Source of the DNA: Fluviicola sp.
Lineage (GTDB): Bacteria; Bacteroidota; Bacteroidia; Flavobacteriales_D; Crocinitomicaceae
Direction: 5' to 3'
Assembly (NCBI GenBank): GCA_002734065.2
Contig: NVXU02000045.1
Coordinates: forward strand, 62,001-126,000
Length of the DNA stretch: 64,000 nucleotides
Every line of letters starts with the position of its first letter. Position 1 is the first letter of the stretch. The notes under the pieces are model-generated. The model made no database searches. It had not been told where the DNA came from and saw only the letters and a program-made list of their open reading frames with translations. The position numbers and the translations under genes were made by a program. This document shows, in pieces, positions 28,473-35,928 of this stretch.

Positions 28473-28625
28473 TGAGTTAGGAGTGATGAGTGATGAGTGA
28501 TGAGTGATGAGTGCACCTCGGCTGACGCTCGGCAACCAGTGATGAGTTAGGAGTTAGGAGTTAGGAGTGAGAGTCTCGAGCAAGAGTAAATCTAAAACTC
28601 GAAGGCTCCAAAGCTCGAAAGCTCC
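28461..28625. repeat. Stop-anchored word array D (ccsBA to bshB1)
   Basis: Starting inside the ccsBA stop, GTGATGAGT and GAGTTAGGAGT words repeat to 28512. A module GCACCT...AACCA follows (28513-28538), then more GAGTTAGGAGTTAGGAG words, and finally the opposite-sense words CTCGAAGGCTCC and AAAGCTCGAAAGCTCC just before the bshB1 ATG. A 25-base block (28468-28492) is identical to 61148-61172. Confidence 0.9.
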
Positions 28626-28637
28626 AAATCAAAACCA

Positions 28638-29360
28638 ATGAACGAAAAAATCGACATATTAGTTTTCGCAGCGCATCCAGATGATGCTGAATTGTCTTGT
28701 TCTGGCACTTTAATGAAGCACATTGCCAATGGAGCAAAGGTTGCGATTGTTGATTTAACCCAAGGCGAATTAGGTTCTCGAGGAACGATTGAAACTCGTT
28801 ATGCAGAAGCGAAGGATGCTTCCAAAATAATGGGTATTTCTCACCGTGAGAATCTGAAAATGCAAGACGGTTGGTTTGAAATCAATGAAGAAAACAAACG
28901 ACTAGTCATTGAGCAAATTCGACGTTTTCAACCGAAGATAGTTTTGGCAAATGCCTTAACCGATCGACATCCTGACCACGGAAGAGGAGGAAAATTGGTT
29001 TCCGAAGCTTGTTTTTTGGCAGGCTTAAGAAAAGTAGAGACAACTTGGAAGGGAGAAGCTCAAAATCACTACCGACCGAATGCCGTTTATCATTACATCC
29101 AAGATTATTACATAAAACCAGACTTCGTAGTCGATGTGACTGACTTTGTAGAACGAAAAACAGAAGTAATTAAGGCCTACAAAACGCAATTTTTCGATGC
29201 CAACTCCGCAGAACCTGAAACACCAATTTCTGGAGAAGATTTCTTTGATTTTATCCTTTCTCGTATGCGCGAAATGGGAAGACCCGCCGGAATGAAGTAT
29301 GCCGAAGGGTTTACGGTAGAGCGGTTTTTGGGCGTGGAGGATATGTTGGGGTTGGGGTAG
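28638..29360 (+). CDS. bshB1: Bacillithiol biosynthesis deacetylase BshB1
   Basis: 240 residues of the LmbE/PIG-L zinc deacetylase fold. It removes the acetyl group from N-acetylglucosaminyl-malate in making bacillithiol, the main low-molecular-weight thiol of many Bacteroidota. The metal motif AHPDDAE (12-18) and the second motif DRHPDHGRGG (near 115) are intact, with TQGELGSRGT, DKKTEVIKAYKTQF-like and GRPAGMKYAEGF segments matching BshB1. The other genes of the pathway (bshA, bshC) are not in the window. Confidence 0.93.
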   Translation: MNEKIDILVFAAHPDDAELSCSGTLMKHIANGAKVAIVDLTQGELGSRGTIETRYAEAKDASKIMGISHRENLKMQDGWFEINEENKRLVIEQIRRFQPKIVLANALTDRHPDHGRGGKLVSEACFLAGLRKVETTWKGEAQNHYRPNAVYHYIQDYYIKPDFVVDVTDFVERKTEVIKAYKTQFFDANSAEPETPISGEDFFDFILSRMREMGRPAGMKYAEGFTVERFLGVEDMLGLG

Positions 29361-29382
29361 GTTTGTTTTTGTGCTATATTTG
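29352..29382 (+). promoter_or_regulatory. Promoter for the HEPN-like gene, inside the end of bshB1
   Basis: TTG at 29352-29354, 20 bases and TATATTTG at 29375-29382 match the consensus well. The box ends 9 bases before the ATG at 29392, so the mRNA leader would be only a few bases. This also rules against a GTG start at 29371. Confidence 0.6.
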
Positions 29383-29391
29383 TTAGGAACT

Positions 29392-30069
29392 ATGTTGAGT
29401 AAAGTAAATAATAGGTATTTAGTATCGGCGAATACAAAAGCGTTGTTCAATGAAAAGCTAAATTATATTCAAGACATTCTTAATCAAATTGAACCTGAAC
29501 CAGATCCAAGTCAAATTGAAAATAAGCACAACGAGCGAAATAATATTGATTTAGTAGATTTATCTCCAGAGGACTTTGATTATCATAACTCGGAAGTAGA
29601 AATGATAAAGACTGCTGCCAAGCAATTTCCAAGGATACTTCATTCTTCTATTTTTGTTAGCGCTCATTCAATATTTGAAGCTACATTCTCAGATATTCGA
29701 AAGGATGTAGAAAATCTAGATGAAAATAGAATTAAATTAAAACATCTTAAAGGGATTGGATCTGAAATATCTAATGTGCTTAATTATTTTGACTTAGTTC
29801 ATAATTTGAATTTTTCGATGCTTGATGAGAAACTTGAAACAATGAAGGGTTACTCATTGGTGCGCAATACTATTGTACATCAAAATGGAAATATGTCAAA
29901 GCTAGACGATTCAAGAAAGAACCGTTTAATAAAATTTATCAAGAGTCAAGTATGTATTGAAATTGAAGGTGAGAACATTATTATTGATAAAAAATTCGTC
30001 AATGATTACGTTAATTCTGTTCTTGATTTTGGTCTAGAATTATTCGAAAGAATTCAAATAACAAAATAA
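29392..30069 (+). CDS. HEPN-like protein, candidate RNase
   Basis: 225 residues, all predicted helical. The segment GYSLVRNTIVHQNGN contains the RxxxxH motif (R158, H163 from this start), here RN...H, which is the catalytic signature of HEPN RNases. An upstream helix (RILHSSIFVSAHSIFEATF) matches the HEPN pattern of RiboL-PSP/MAE_28990-type proteins. The start is ATG at 29392, fixed by the promoter. No nucleotidyltransferase partner (MNT) or other defence gene is next to it, so toxin, antiphage or housekeeping roles are all open. Base composition is more AT-rich than its neighbours, which hints at transfer. Confidence 0.65.
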   Translation: MLSKVNNRYLVSANTKALFNEKLNYIQDILNQIEPEPDPSQIENKHNERNNIDLVDLSPEDFDYHNSEVEMIKTAAKQFPRILHSSIFVSAHSIFEATFSDIRKDVENLDENRIKLKHLKGIGSEISNVLNYFDLVHNLNFSMLDEKLETMKGYSLVRNTIVHQNGNMSKLDDSRKNRLIKFIKSQVCIEIEGENIIIDKKFVNDYVNSVLDFGLELFERIQITK

Positions 30070-30094
30070 TTTATTTCTGTTATTAGGAAGTTAT

Positions 30095-30146
30095 CCCCAA
30101 GCCATCGCGCGAATCTTTCCCCAAGCTACCTCGCGAATCTTTCGCG
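30095..30146. repeat. GAATCTTTCGCG-type dispersed repeat, copies 2 and 3
   Basis: Two tandem copies of CCCCAAGC-YAYCKCGCGAATCTTTC (about 30095-30119 and 30119-30143). The second ends in a small perfect hairpin CGCGAATCTTTCGCG (30132-30146). A reverse-complement copy is at 17421-17446. They lie between two convergent genes. Confidence 0.75.
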
Positions 30147-30171
30147 TGGGTCTAGAAAGCTAAAATATTTA

Positions 30172-30618
30172 CTACCCAACCCCCAAAACCTCAATCTTCC
30201 CATTAAACTCCACCACATCCCCAACTTTCTTCCCTTCCAAGACTCTCCCCAATGGAGTCGTCACCGTCAAGCAAAAAACAGACTCATTACCAACTTCAAT
30301 CTTGCCTAAACCAACAGAGAAAAAGAAAAGTCCTTTGTTTGTTTTGACCAAGCTTCCAAATTGGATGGTAGAATGAACTTCATCCACGTTGATTTGGGCA
30401 AAAGCTTCCCTCAAAATTTTTACTTGCTCCAATTGCAGAGCTAATTTTTCTTGCTCTAAATGAATCATTGCTCGACCTGTTTCGTGCTTATCGCCAGCAG
30501 TGCTTTTGGAGTCGTTGGCAACGGCAGAGTTGAGGTCGTCAAAAGCGTCTGAAATTCGCGCCTCTTTTTGCGAAATTTCTTTGAAAACTGCCTGGTAAAC
30601 TGTTGCTTTATTGAGCAT
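30172..30618 (-). CDS. GreA/GreB C-terminal-like protein
   Basis: 148 residues. An N-terminal helical hairpin (SQKEARISDAFDDLNSAVAN, then HLEQEKLALQLEQVKILREAF) precedes a compact domain with VKTNKGLFFFSVGLGK, TVTTPLGRVLEGKKVGDVVEF, close to the FKBP-like C-terminal domain of transcript-cleavage factor GreA. Homologues in flavobacteria have been labelled 3-oxoacyl-ACP synthase, which the sequence does not support. I chose ATG at 30618 over TTG at 30627. It overlaps the GT4 gene by 11 bases and is likely co-transcribed with it. Confidence 0.75.
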   Translation of the reverse strand: MLNKATVYQAVFKEISQKEARISDAFDDLNSAVANDSKSTAGDKHETGRAMIHLEQEKLALQLEQVKILREAFAQINVDEVHSTIQFGSLVKTNKGLFFFSVGLGKIEVGNESVFCLTVTTPLGRVLEGKKVGDVVEFNGKIEVLGVG

Positions 30619-31732
30619 GTTTCTCAATTAATTGTTGCCACTTTTGCAGAATAGAATCGGAAGAATATTTCTTTGCAAACTCACGAATCACATTGCTATC
30701 AAGGCTTTCCGAATGGGCTGTGATTCTTGCCATTGCGTTTTTTAAAGATGCTGCATTGTTGTTTTCGACAGCAATTCCCAAATCTTTGTTTTCTGCAAAC
30801 GCAATGCCAACGGGCGTGGAAATAGTCGGCGTTCCAGTCATCCAAGATTCTGCCAAAACAATGGAAAATGTCTCGTAATAGGAGAACAATATAAAAGCAT
30901 CCGCTTTGTGGTAATAAGCAACGGTTTCTTCCCATTTTAAAGGACCAACAAATGTTATTCTGTCGAAGACATCCTCCCTTTTTGCATATTCTTGCATTTT
31001 TGTAGAATCTTCGTCAGAAACAATGGTTAAGTGAAAAGAATGACCCTCTTTTTTGAGCAAAGAACAAGCGATAATAATTCCCTTTGGATTTTTTGTTTGC
31101 TCGTCCAAAGTCGAAATGTGTAGAAATTCTGTGGTGCTATTTTTTTGTTCTGGAGAAAGCGAAAACAACTCTTCATCGACGTGATTGCCAATAACCTTGA
31201 TGTCAGAATTGCTAAAAATAAGCTCCATGTCCTTCTTTAGAAAGTCTGAAACAGCAATGATCTCATCTGCACGTTTTTTTAATTGTTTTAAAAGGTATTT
31301 TTCAATAAAATTAAAGTCATTTCTTTTTTCTGCCCTAAAATAAGAGCCGTGCTCAATGTAAAATAGGGGACAGTTAAATCTCTTTTTGGCTTCGATAAAT
31401 TGCCAAGATTTAGGCAGTGCAACATGACCAATAATAAGGTTGACATGGTCAATTAAATTCATTCCATTAGCAAACGCCGCGACTTGCTCCCTTCGCTTTC
31501 TCAATATAGACTTACCTTTCGGGTGGCGCACTGTTATTTCGCAAAGATTGCCATTCTGCGTTTTCTCTACGGAAATTTTCTTCAGAGAATCATCTGCAAC
31601 CGTGTTTAAAACAGTGATTTTGTATTCTCTAGCAAGCAATTCTGCCTGACGCTGCACAAAATTACCCAAAAAGGGCTGCTCGTTGGTTGGATACCAAGAA
31701 CTGATGATGAGTATGTGTGTTATTTTTGACAT
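30608..31732 (-). CDS. Glycosyltransferase, GT4 type
   Basis: 374 residues of GT-B fold. The N-terminal half starts HILIISSWYPTNEQPFLGNF with FVQRQAELLA (about 5-34). The C-terminal donor half has SYYETFSIVLAESWMTGTPT (about 295), which holds the E-x7-E pattern of retaining GT4 enzymes, then ISTPVGIAFAENKDLGIAVE. It probably builds a cell-surface glycan at the cytoplasmic face. Substrates are not predictable. Downstream it overlaps the GreA-like gene. Confidence 0.88.
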   Translation of the reverse strand: MSKITHILIISSWYPTNEQPFLGNFVQRQAELLAREYKITVLNTVADDSLKKISVEKTQNGNLCEITVRHPKGKSILRKRREQVAAFANGMNLIDHVNLIIGHVALPKSWQFIEAKKRFNCPLFYIEHGSYFRAEKRNDFNFIEKYLLKQLKKRADEIIAVSDFLKKDMELIFSNSDIKVIGNHVDEELFSLSPEQKNSTTEFLHISTLDEQTKNPKGIIIACSLLKKEGHSFHLTIVSDEDSTKMQEYAKREDVFDRITFVGPLKWEETVAYYHKADAFILFSYYETFSIVLAESWMTGTPTISTPVGIAFAENKDLGIAVENNNAASLKNAMARITAHSESLDSNVIREFAKKYSSDSILQKWQQLIEKHAQ

Positions 31733-31734
31733 TT

Positions 31735-31936
31735 TTTGTTTTAGAAACGCTGACGCTTTTAGGTAATTAGAAACGCTTAGCTTTTAGAAACATTGCGCTT
31801 CGCTTCATTTTTAGAAACGGTCGTTCCTCCCTTTTAGATTATATTCACTTCTATTATACATTATCCGCTATACACTATACATTCTAACAACATCTACTTA
31901 AAAACTCATCACTCCACACTCCACACTCCTCACTCA
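31735..31936. repeat. Stop-anchored word array E (cysteine desulfurase to GT4)
   Basis: Read on the minus strand from the cysteine desulfurase TGA: GAGTGAGGAGTGTGGAGTG words, then GTATAGTGTATAG-like words, then CTAAAAGGG, TTTCTAAAAATGAAGCGAAG and TTTCTAAAAGC words up to the GT4 start. The 22 bases at 31796-31817 recur inverted at 35095-35116, and 17 bases at 31920-31936 recur at 33795-33811. Confidence 0.85.
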
Positions 31937-33073
31937 AACCAACGTCTTCTCATAAACTTCCTTCACCACCTTTAATGCCATTTCTATTTCTTCTTTCGTT
32001 GTGTATCTAGAGAATGAAAAACGAGCATTAGGTCGTGTCATATCAGCGTTAATTCCTGTTAAAACGTGAGAACCAACACTTGCTCCAGAAGTACAAGCAC
32101 TACCTCCTGAAACAGCAATTCCTTTTAAGTCCAGGGTGAATAATAACATGCTTGATTTATCTGTTTTCGGAAAGCAAACGTTTAATACTGTATAAAGCGA
32201 ACGGTTAGGATCTGTTTCTCCATGAAAATGAATGTCACTAAAGATATTTTTAAGTTCATTCAAGAGGTATGTTTTCAATTCTTGCACATGTTTTTGATGA
32301 CTTGTTACATCTTCATAAGCCAAATCCATCGCTTTTGAAAGACCAACTATGCCGTAGACGTTTTCAGTTCCTCCACGAAATCCTCTTTCTTGAGAACCTC
32401 CGTGAATCAATGAAGAAACTTGCACTTTCTTATTCACATACAAGAAACCAATGCCTTTTGGTCCGTGAAATTTATGCGCTGCCCCGGTTATAAAATCGAT
32501 GTCTAACTCTTTGAGGTCAAAGGTATAATGTCCCATCGTCTGAACAGTGTCAGAATGAAAAAGAGCATTGTGTTTTCGGCAAAGTTCACTCACTTTTTGT
32601 ATAGGCAGTAAGGTTGCGATTTCGTTGTTCGCGTGCATGAGGGAAACCATTGCTTTTCCATTCTCTTGCAGTAATTCTTCAAGATGCGTTAAGTCAACAT
32701 GTCCGTTCTCATCGACATTCACCAAAGAAACTTTTACTCCGTAAGCTTTTGCAATTGCATCTGCGGTATGACCAACTGCGTGATGTTCTAACGCAGAAGT
32801 AATGATATGTGTCACGCCCATTTTGGTGACTGCAGAAGTCAGCGCAAGGTTGTCGGCTTCCGTTCCTCCAGAAGTAAAAATAATCTCAGAAGCTTCACAA
32901 TTAAGATGCTTTGCAATAGAACGTCTTGACGTTTCGAGCAATCCTTTTGTACTCCTGCCAAAAGAATGTGTCGATGAAGGATTGCCAAAAGAATCTTTGA
33001 GAATAGGTAACATTGCTTCTACAACCTCGGGTGCGATTGGAGTCGTTGCAGCATTGTCTAAATATATAGCCAT
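31934..33073 (-). CDS. Cysteine desulfurase (NifS/IscS type)
   Basis: 379 residues, a PLP enzyme that takes sulfur from cysteine for Fe-S clusters and thio-modified tRNA. It has YLDNAATTPIAPEV (4-17), the PLP histidine region (SALEHHA), the PLP lysine in TGAAHKFHGPKGIGFLY (about 200-216) and the active cysteine in GGSACTSGASVGSHV (about 325-339), as in IscS/NifS. It stands alone without iscU, so the sulfur acceptor is unclear. The TGA stop is the first base triplet of a repeat array. Confidence 0.93.
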   Translation of the reverse strand: MAIYLDNAATTPIAPEVVEAMLPILKDSFGNPSSTHSFGRSTKGLLETSRRSIAKHLNCEASEIIFTSGGTEADNLALTSAVTKMGVTHIITSALEHHAVGHTADAIAKAYGVKVSLVNVDENGHVDLTHLEELLQENGKAMVSLMHANNEIATLLPIQKVSELCRKHNALFHSDTVQTMGHYTFDLKELDIDFITGAAHKFHGPKGIGFLYVNKKVQVSSLIHGGSQERGFRGGTENVYGIVGLSKAMDLAYEDVTSHQKHVQELKTYLLNELKNIFSDIHFHGETDPNRSLYTVLNVCFPKTDKSSMLLFTLDLKGIAVSGGSACTSGASVGSHVLTGINADMTRPNARFSFSRYTTKEEIEMALKVVKEVYEKTLV

Positions 33074-33096
33074 AATTTCTGAAATTCAATTATGCA

Positions 33097-33104
33097 CAAA
33101 TTTA
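33097..33104 (-). promoter_or_regulatory. -7 promoter box for the cysteine desulfurase gene
   Basis: On the minus strand TAAATTTG (33097-33104) fits TAnnTTTG, 23 bases before the ATG. No clear -33 element. Confidence 0.45.
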
Positions 33105-33131
33105 GAAAGAAAAGTAAGAATCACGACCCTT

Positions 33132-33653
33132 CTAATCAAGGTCTTTCCCCAGAATGTGCCTCATTGTTATATTCCCAACGGGCGCGCGTTTTAAATTCTC
33201 CATGATGGATAAGCTTTTTTCTATTTTTTTAGTGCTTGACTTTACCTGCAGAATTAGATAAATAGTCGCTCTTCTTTTTCCCATAGTTAAGGACTCAAAA
33301 CGACTTTTTGCCTCGTTATCTTGCTCCAGGACCTCAGAAAATTCTTCTGGAACATCAAAACCATATTCTGAAGTGTCTCTGGTGAGAATAACGTCCACTT
33401 CATCGTTGGGTTGCACATTAATCTCCTTCATTCGAGCTTTGGAGAAGGCGATGTATGCACTGTCATTCCCTAAGGCGGTAGTACCACCTTTCCATTTTAT
33501 CTTGTCATTAATGGTCACCTCAAACCGCTGATTGAAAACCGAACCCTTGTCCTCAGAAGTTTGAGTTTTTTCTAAAAGTTCTCTCTGCACAACAATGTGA
33601 TGCATTTTTAACTTGGGCAAAAAATCAATTTTCGATTTAAACTTCAAAACCAT
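33132..33653 (-). CDS. DUF1905 / YdeI (OmpD-associated) family protein
   Basis: 173 residues. An N-terminal DUF1905 beta-barrel-like domain (VTINDKIKWKGGTTALGNDS, then DEVDVILTRDTSEYGF) is followed by a YdeI/OmpD-associated helical region (VPEEFSEVLEQDNEAKSRFE, YLILQVKSSTKKIEKSLSIM, ENLKRAP). The family has been linked to resistance to a bacteriocin-like protein in other bacteria; the function here is unproved. It lies between the VWA array and the cysteine desulfurase. Confidence 0.8.
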   Translation of the reverse strand: MVLKFKSKIDFLPKLKMHHIVVQRELLEKTQTSEDKGSVFNQRFEVTINDKIKWKGGTTALGNDSAYIAFSKARMKEINVQPNDEVDVILTRDTSEYGFDVPEEFSEVLEQDNEAKSRFESLTMGKRRATIYLILQVKSSTKKIEKSLSIMENLKRAPVGNITMRHILGKDLD

Positions 33654-33834
33654 GTTGAAAGATAAGAATAAATTGGAGCATTAGAGCATTAGAGCATTAG
33701 AGCATTGGAGTATTGGAGCACCTGCCTGTAGGCGGACAAGTTCGATTGCCCTTTATCACTCCGCGTTCATCACTCCTCACTCCACACTCCACATTCCACA
33801 CTCCTCACTCATCGCTCCACACTCAAATCACTCC
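33654..33834. repeat. Stop-anchored word array F (VWA gene to YdeI-like gene)
   Basis: On the minus strand from the VWA stop: GAGTGTGGAGCGATGAGTGA and GGAGTGTGG words, a module whose plus-strand form starts GCACCT at 33718 and contains CTGCCTGTAGGCGG, then CTCCAATGCTCTAATGCTC words to the start of the next gene. It has the same order of parts as array D. Confidence 0.88.
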
Positions 33835-34946
33835 GTCTCAAACCCAATTTCTTTCGCACGTGTTTGAATACTTTTATTCACTGAAGTTCCAAAATCATCC
33901 ACTTTATCTACTCCAGCCAATTTTTTCATCTCAACATCGATAAACGCTTGTCTATCTTTCGCTAATTCTGCAATTCTCTTCTGATAAATTTGACGTTCTA
34001 CTTTTTTCTGCTCAATGAGTACTTTTTTCTCAGCAGTTGTTTTTCCTTTAAATTCTTCAGGTAATTCTTCTTCTTTGACCTCAGATATTTTGAAATTTTC
34101 ATCATCAGATGCATCCAATAAATCCCAAGAAGAATTTTTATAAACCCCTGATCTTGATTTAGCAACAGTTCTTTCTGCAGCCACATTAATAGACTCTGAC
34201 ATTGCATTGCCATCTTGTGCAGATTGCATTGCTTTTTTCTCCATTCCTAAAGAACCATAGCCGTAATAAGTCCCATTGAGAGAATCATTGTACTGCATGA
34301 TATCTTTGTCGTAAGGCGTATCTATTTGTACAACTTGTCTGTCAGAATCGATGTTAAAATAGTCGCCTTCGCTGCAAGTTGCTCCATCTTTCCAGAATAA
34401 TTGTACTCCTGTGTCATAATTTCCACAGAAAATAGTGTTGATGAAAATGCCTTTTGCTGCTGCTTTCTTACATTCTTTTTTGTAGTCAACAGGTCCTTGG
34501 GAAAAGCTTTCGTTGCCTGCGATGTAAATCATTTTTAAATCAAGCGGAGAATTTGACCATTTCAGATCACTCAATGATTTTCCAATCACTGCACCACAAA
34601 ATTCTGATCCTCCATTGGTTCTTAGACCGAATAATTTTTGCGAAATATCGTCTAAATCGCTGGTTAATGGAACAACTTGTTGAATGTAGTTTTGTGACAT
34701 TTCCAAACCATCGTTTCCGTATTGATAAATGGCAATTTCTATGCTTGGAGTTCTTCCGTTGTAGGTCAAAGTGCTGACTTCATTTACGATGCTCCATATT
34801 CTGGATTTCGCTTGGTCAATAAGTCCATCCATACTGTTTGAAGTATCAAATAAAATGGCTAATTGTACTTTTCTGTTGCTTTGCTGTGCTCTGGACACCA
34901 TTACTGTCGTGGTAATCAGAAGAGCCGTTAAGATTAATTTTCTCAT
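33828..34946 (-). CDS. Secreted von Willebrand factor A domain protein
   Basis: 372 residues. A signal peptide (about 1-20, ending SRAQ) is followed by a VWA domain whose metal site DTSNS (34-38) is intact, with SLTY-type helix and GGSEFCGAVIGKSL (about 118). The rest is a helical region rich in Lys and Glu (KTTAEKKVLIEQKKVERQIY) with an acidic stretch. VWA domains bind proteins through a divalent ion; the partner here is unknown. The stop TGA lies in the repeat array that follows. Confidence 0.85.
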   Translation of the reverse strand: MRKLILTALLITTTVMVSRAQQSNRKVQLAILFDTSNSMDGLIDQAKSRIWSIVNEVSTLTYNGRTPSIEIAIYQYGNDGLEMSQNYIQQVVPLTSDLDDISQKLFGLRTNGGSEFCGAVIGKSLSDLKWSNSPLDLKMIYIAGNESFSQGPVDYKKECKKAAAKGIFINTIFCGNYDTGVQLFWKDGATCSEGDYFNIDSDRQVVQIDTPYDKDIMQYNDSLNGTYYGYGSLGMEKKAMQSAQDGNAMSESINVAAERTVAKSRSGVYKNSSWDLLDASDDENFKISEVKEEELPEEFKGKTTAEKKVLIEQKKVERQIYQKRIAELAKDRQAFIDVEMKKLAGVDKVDDFGTSVNKSIQTRAKEIGFETE

Positions 34947-34979
34947 GTCGTTGTGTTTTTTTTATTCTGTACAACGAAG

Positions 34980-35160
34980 ATGAAGTTTGGTTCAAAGTGA
35001 GGAAAGAGCGTTAGAGTTTTGGAGTATTAGAGCATTGGATAGTCTTGAGTAAGAGTAATGAGTCTAACAATCTAAAAACGAGCGAAGCGAAGTATTTCTA
35101 AAAATGAAGCGAAGCGAAATGTCTCTAACAGCGAAGCGACTCTAACACTCTAACTCTCCA
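34980..35160. repeat. Stop-anchored word array G (35.1-kb gene to VWA gene)
   Basis: On the minus strand: GAGAGTTAGAGTGTTAGAG starting in the stop of the 180-residue gene, then CGCTTCGCTTCATTTTTAG words, then CTCTAATACTCC and AAAACTCTAACGCTC words. The first and last parts pair with each other. The 22 bases at 35095-35116 are the inverse of 31796-31817. Confidence 0.88.
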
Positions 35161-35692
35161 ACTTATACTTCTTAAAAAACGCATCCCAGTCCCACACGAA
35201 ATTAGAGACCATGTCATCCATTCTTTTTAAGAACAATGGATTTGGTGATTGCATTCTTTTGAAATACTCATCTTGAAAATTGTACAAGCCATATTTATCA
35301 AAAACAGCTTTCGACATTCCGTAAATCATATTTTTAGATGGGCTATTCAAACGAGAAATGAATGTTCTGTAGTCTTTTAGCATAGCTTTAAAGTCAATCG
35401 ATTTCATTTCATAAACTTTCGCCAACTTCTCATAAACCAAAGACTCTACTCTATCAGCTTGTTCTGGGTCGAAGGCACTTTCTAAAAATGACAGGTTGCC
35501 AATAATCACAATCAATGAGAAATCATAACTATCGTTGCTTTTGATTTCTGGAGAATTAACAAAACTAGGATCTTCGTTTATGAATTCAGCAACTATCGGA
35601 AATCCATTATCAATGGAATTGAATAAACCGTTAATGAATACATTAGCCAACTTATCGTCGCTGACTTTCTTCTTTAATATTGTTCCAAACAT
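35150..35692 (-). CDS. Hypothetical protein
   Basis: 180 residues, no family recognised. It has no signal peptide or membrane segment, so it is probably cytoplasmic, and is mostly helical with many Phe, Asp and Lys residues (VFINGLFNSIDNGFPIVAEF; SPNPLFLKRMDDMVSNFVWD). It has its own good promoter. The last residues, LES, and the TAG stop are made by the repeat array that follows. Confidence 0.7.
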   Translation of the reverse strand: MFGTILKKKVSDDKLANVFINGLFNSIDNGFPIVAEFINEDPSFVNSPEIKSNDSYDFSLIVIIGNLSFLESAFDPEQADRVESLVYEKLAKVYEMKSIDFKAMLKDYRTFISRLNSPSKNMIYGMSKAVFDKYGLYNFQDEYFKRMQSPNPLFLKRMDDMVSNFVWDWDAFFKKYKLES

Positions 35693-35722
35693 TTCTTAGA
35701 GGTTGGTTGAAATTGTTCATTA

Positions 35723-35755
35723 CAAAGATATGTAGAAGCTAAAGGTGTTTATCAA
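35723..35755 (-). promoter_or_regulatory. Promoter for the 180-residue hypothetical gene
   Basis: On the minus strand TTG (35753-35755), 22 bases and TATCTTTG (35723-35730) fit the consensus with a slightly long spacer. The leader to the ATG is about 25 bases. Confidence 0.5.
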
Positions 35756-35843
35756 CAGTCATTTTTAGGTTATCAACATTTTTTTCAACAGTTGGTAGTT
35801 AATCCTTTTGGAAATTAAATTGAAAAGATAGATAAGTTAGACG

Positions 35844-35928
35844 AAAGACTGAGAGACAAAAGATGAAAGACAAATGCTCCAAAGTAATCTAAGTCTTTCA
35901 TCTTTTGTCTCTCAGTCTCTCAGTCTTT
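35844..35928. repeat. GACTGAGAGAC hairpin array H at the acyltransferase stop
   Basis: AAAGACTGAGAGACAAAAGA followed by TGAAAGAC (35844-35871) pairs with 35893-35918 over 26 bases without mismatch, around a 21-base loop. The right arm then repeats CTCAGTCT. The acyltransferase stop TGA and its last two residues are inside the right arm, so the stem would form at the end of that mRNA. Confidence 0.9.

Noticed and set aside
28328-28535. Short minus-strand open frames (62-64 residues) across the ccsBA end and array D
   Set aside because: They are translations of the repeat words (THHSSLLTHHSS) and have no conserved content.
28461-28625. A CRISPR-like array in the GAGTGATGAG repeats
   Set aside because: Units are only 7-11 bases, irregular, without spacers of even length, and no cas gene is near.
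30172-30618. 3-oxoacyl-ACP synthase, as homologues are sometimes labelled
   Set aside because: 148 residues without any thiolase-fold motif; the C-terminal domain matches the GreA/GreB type.
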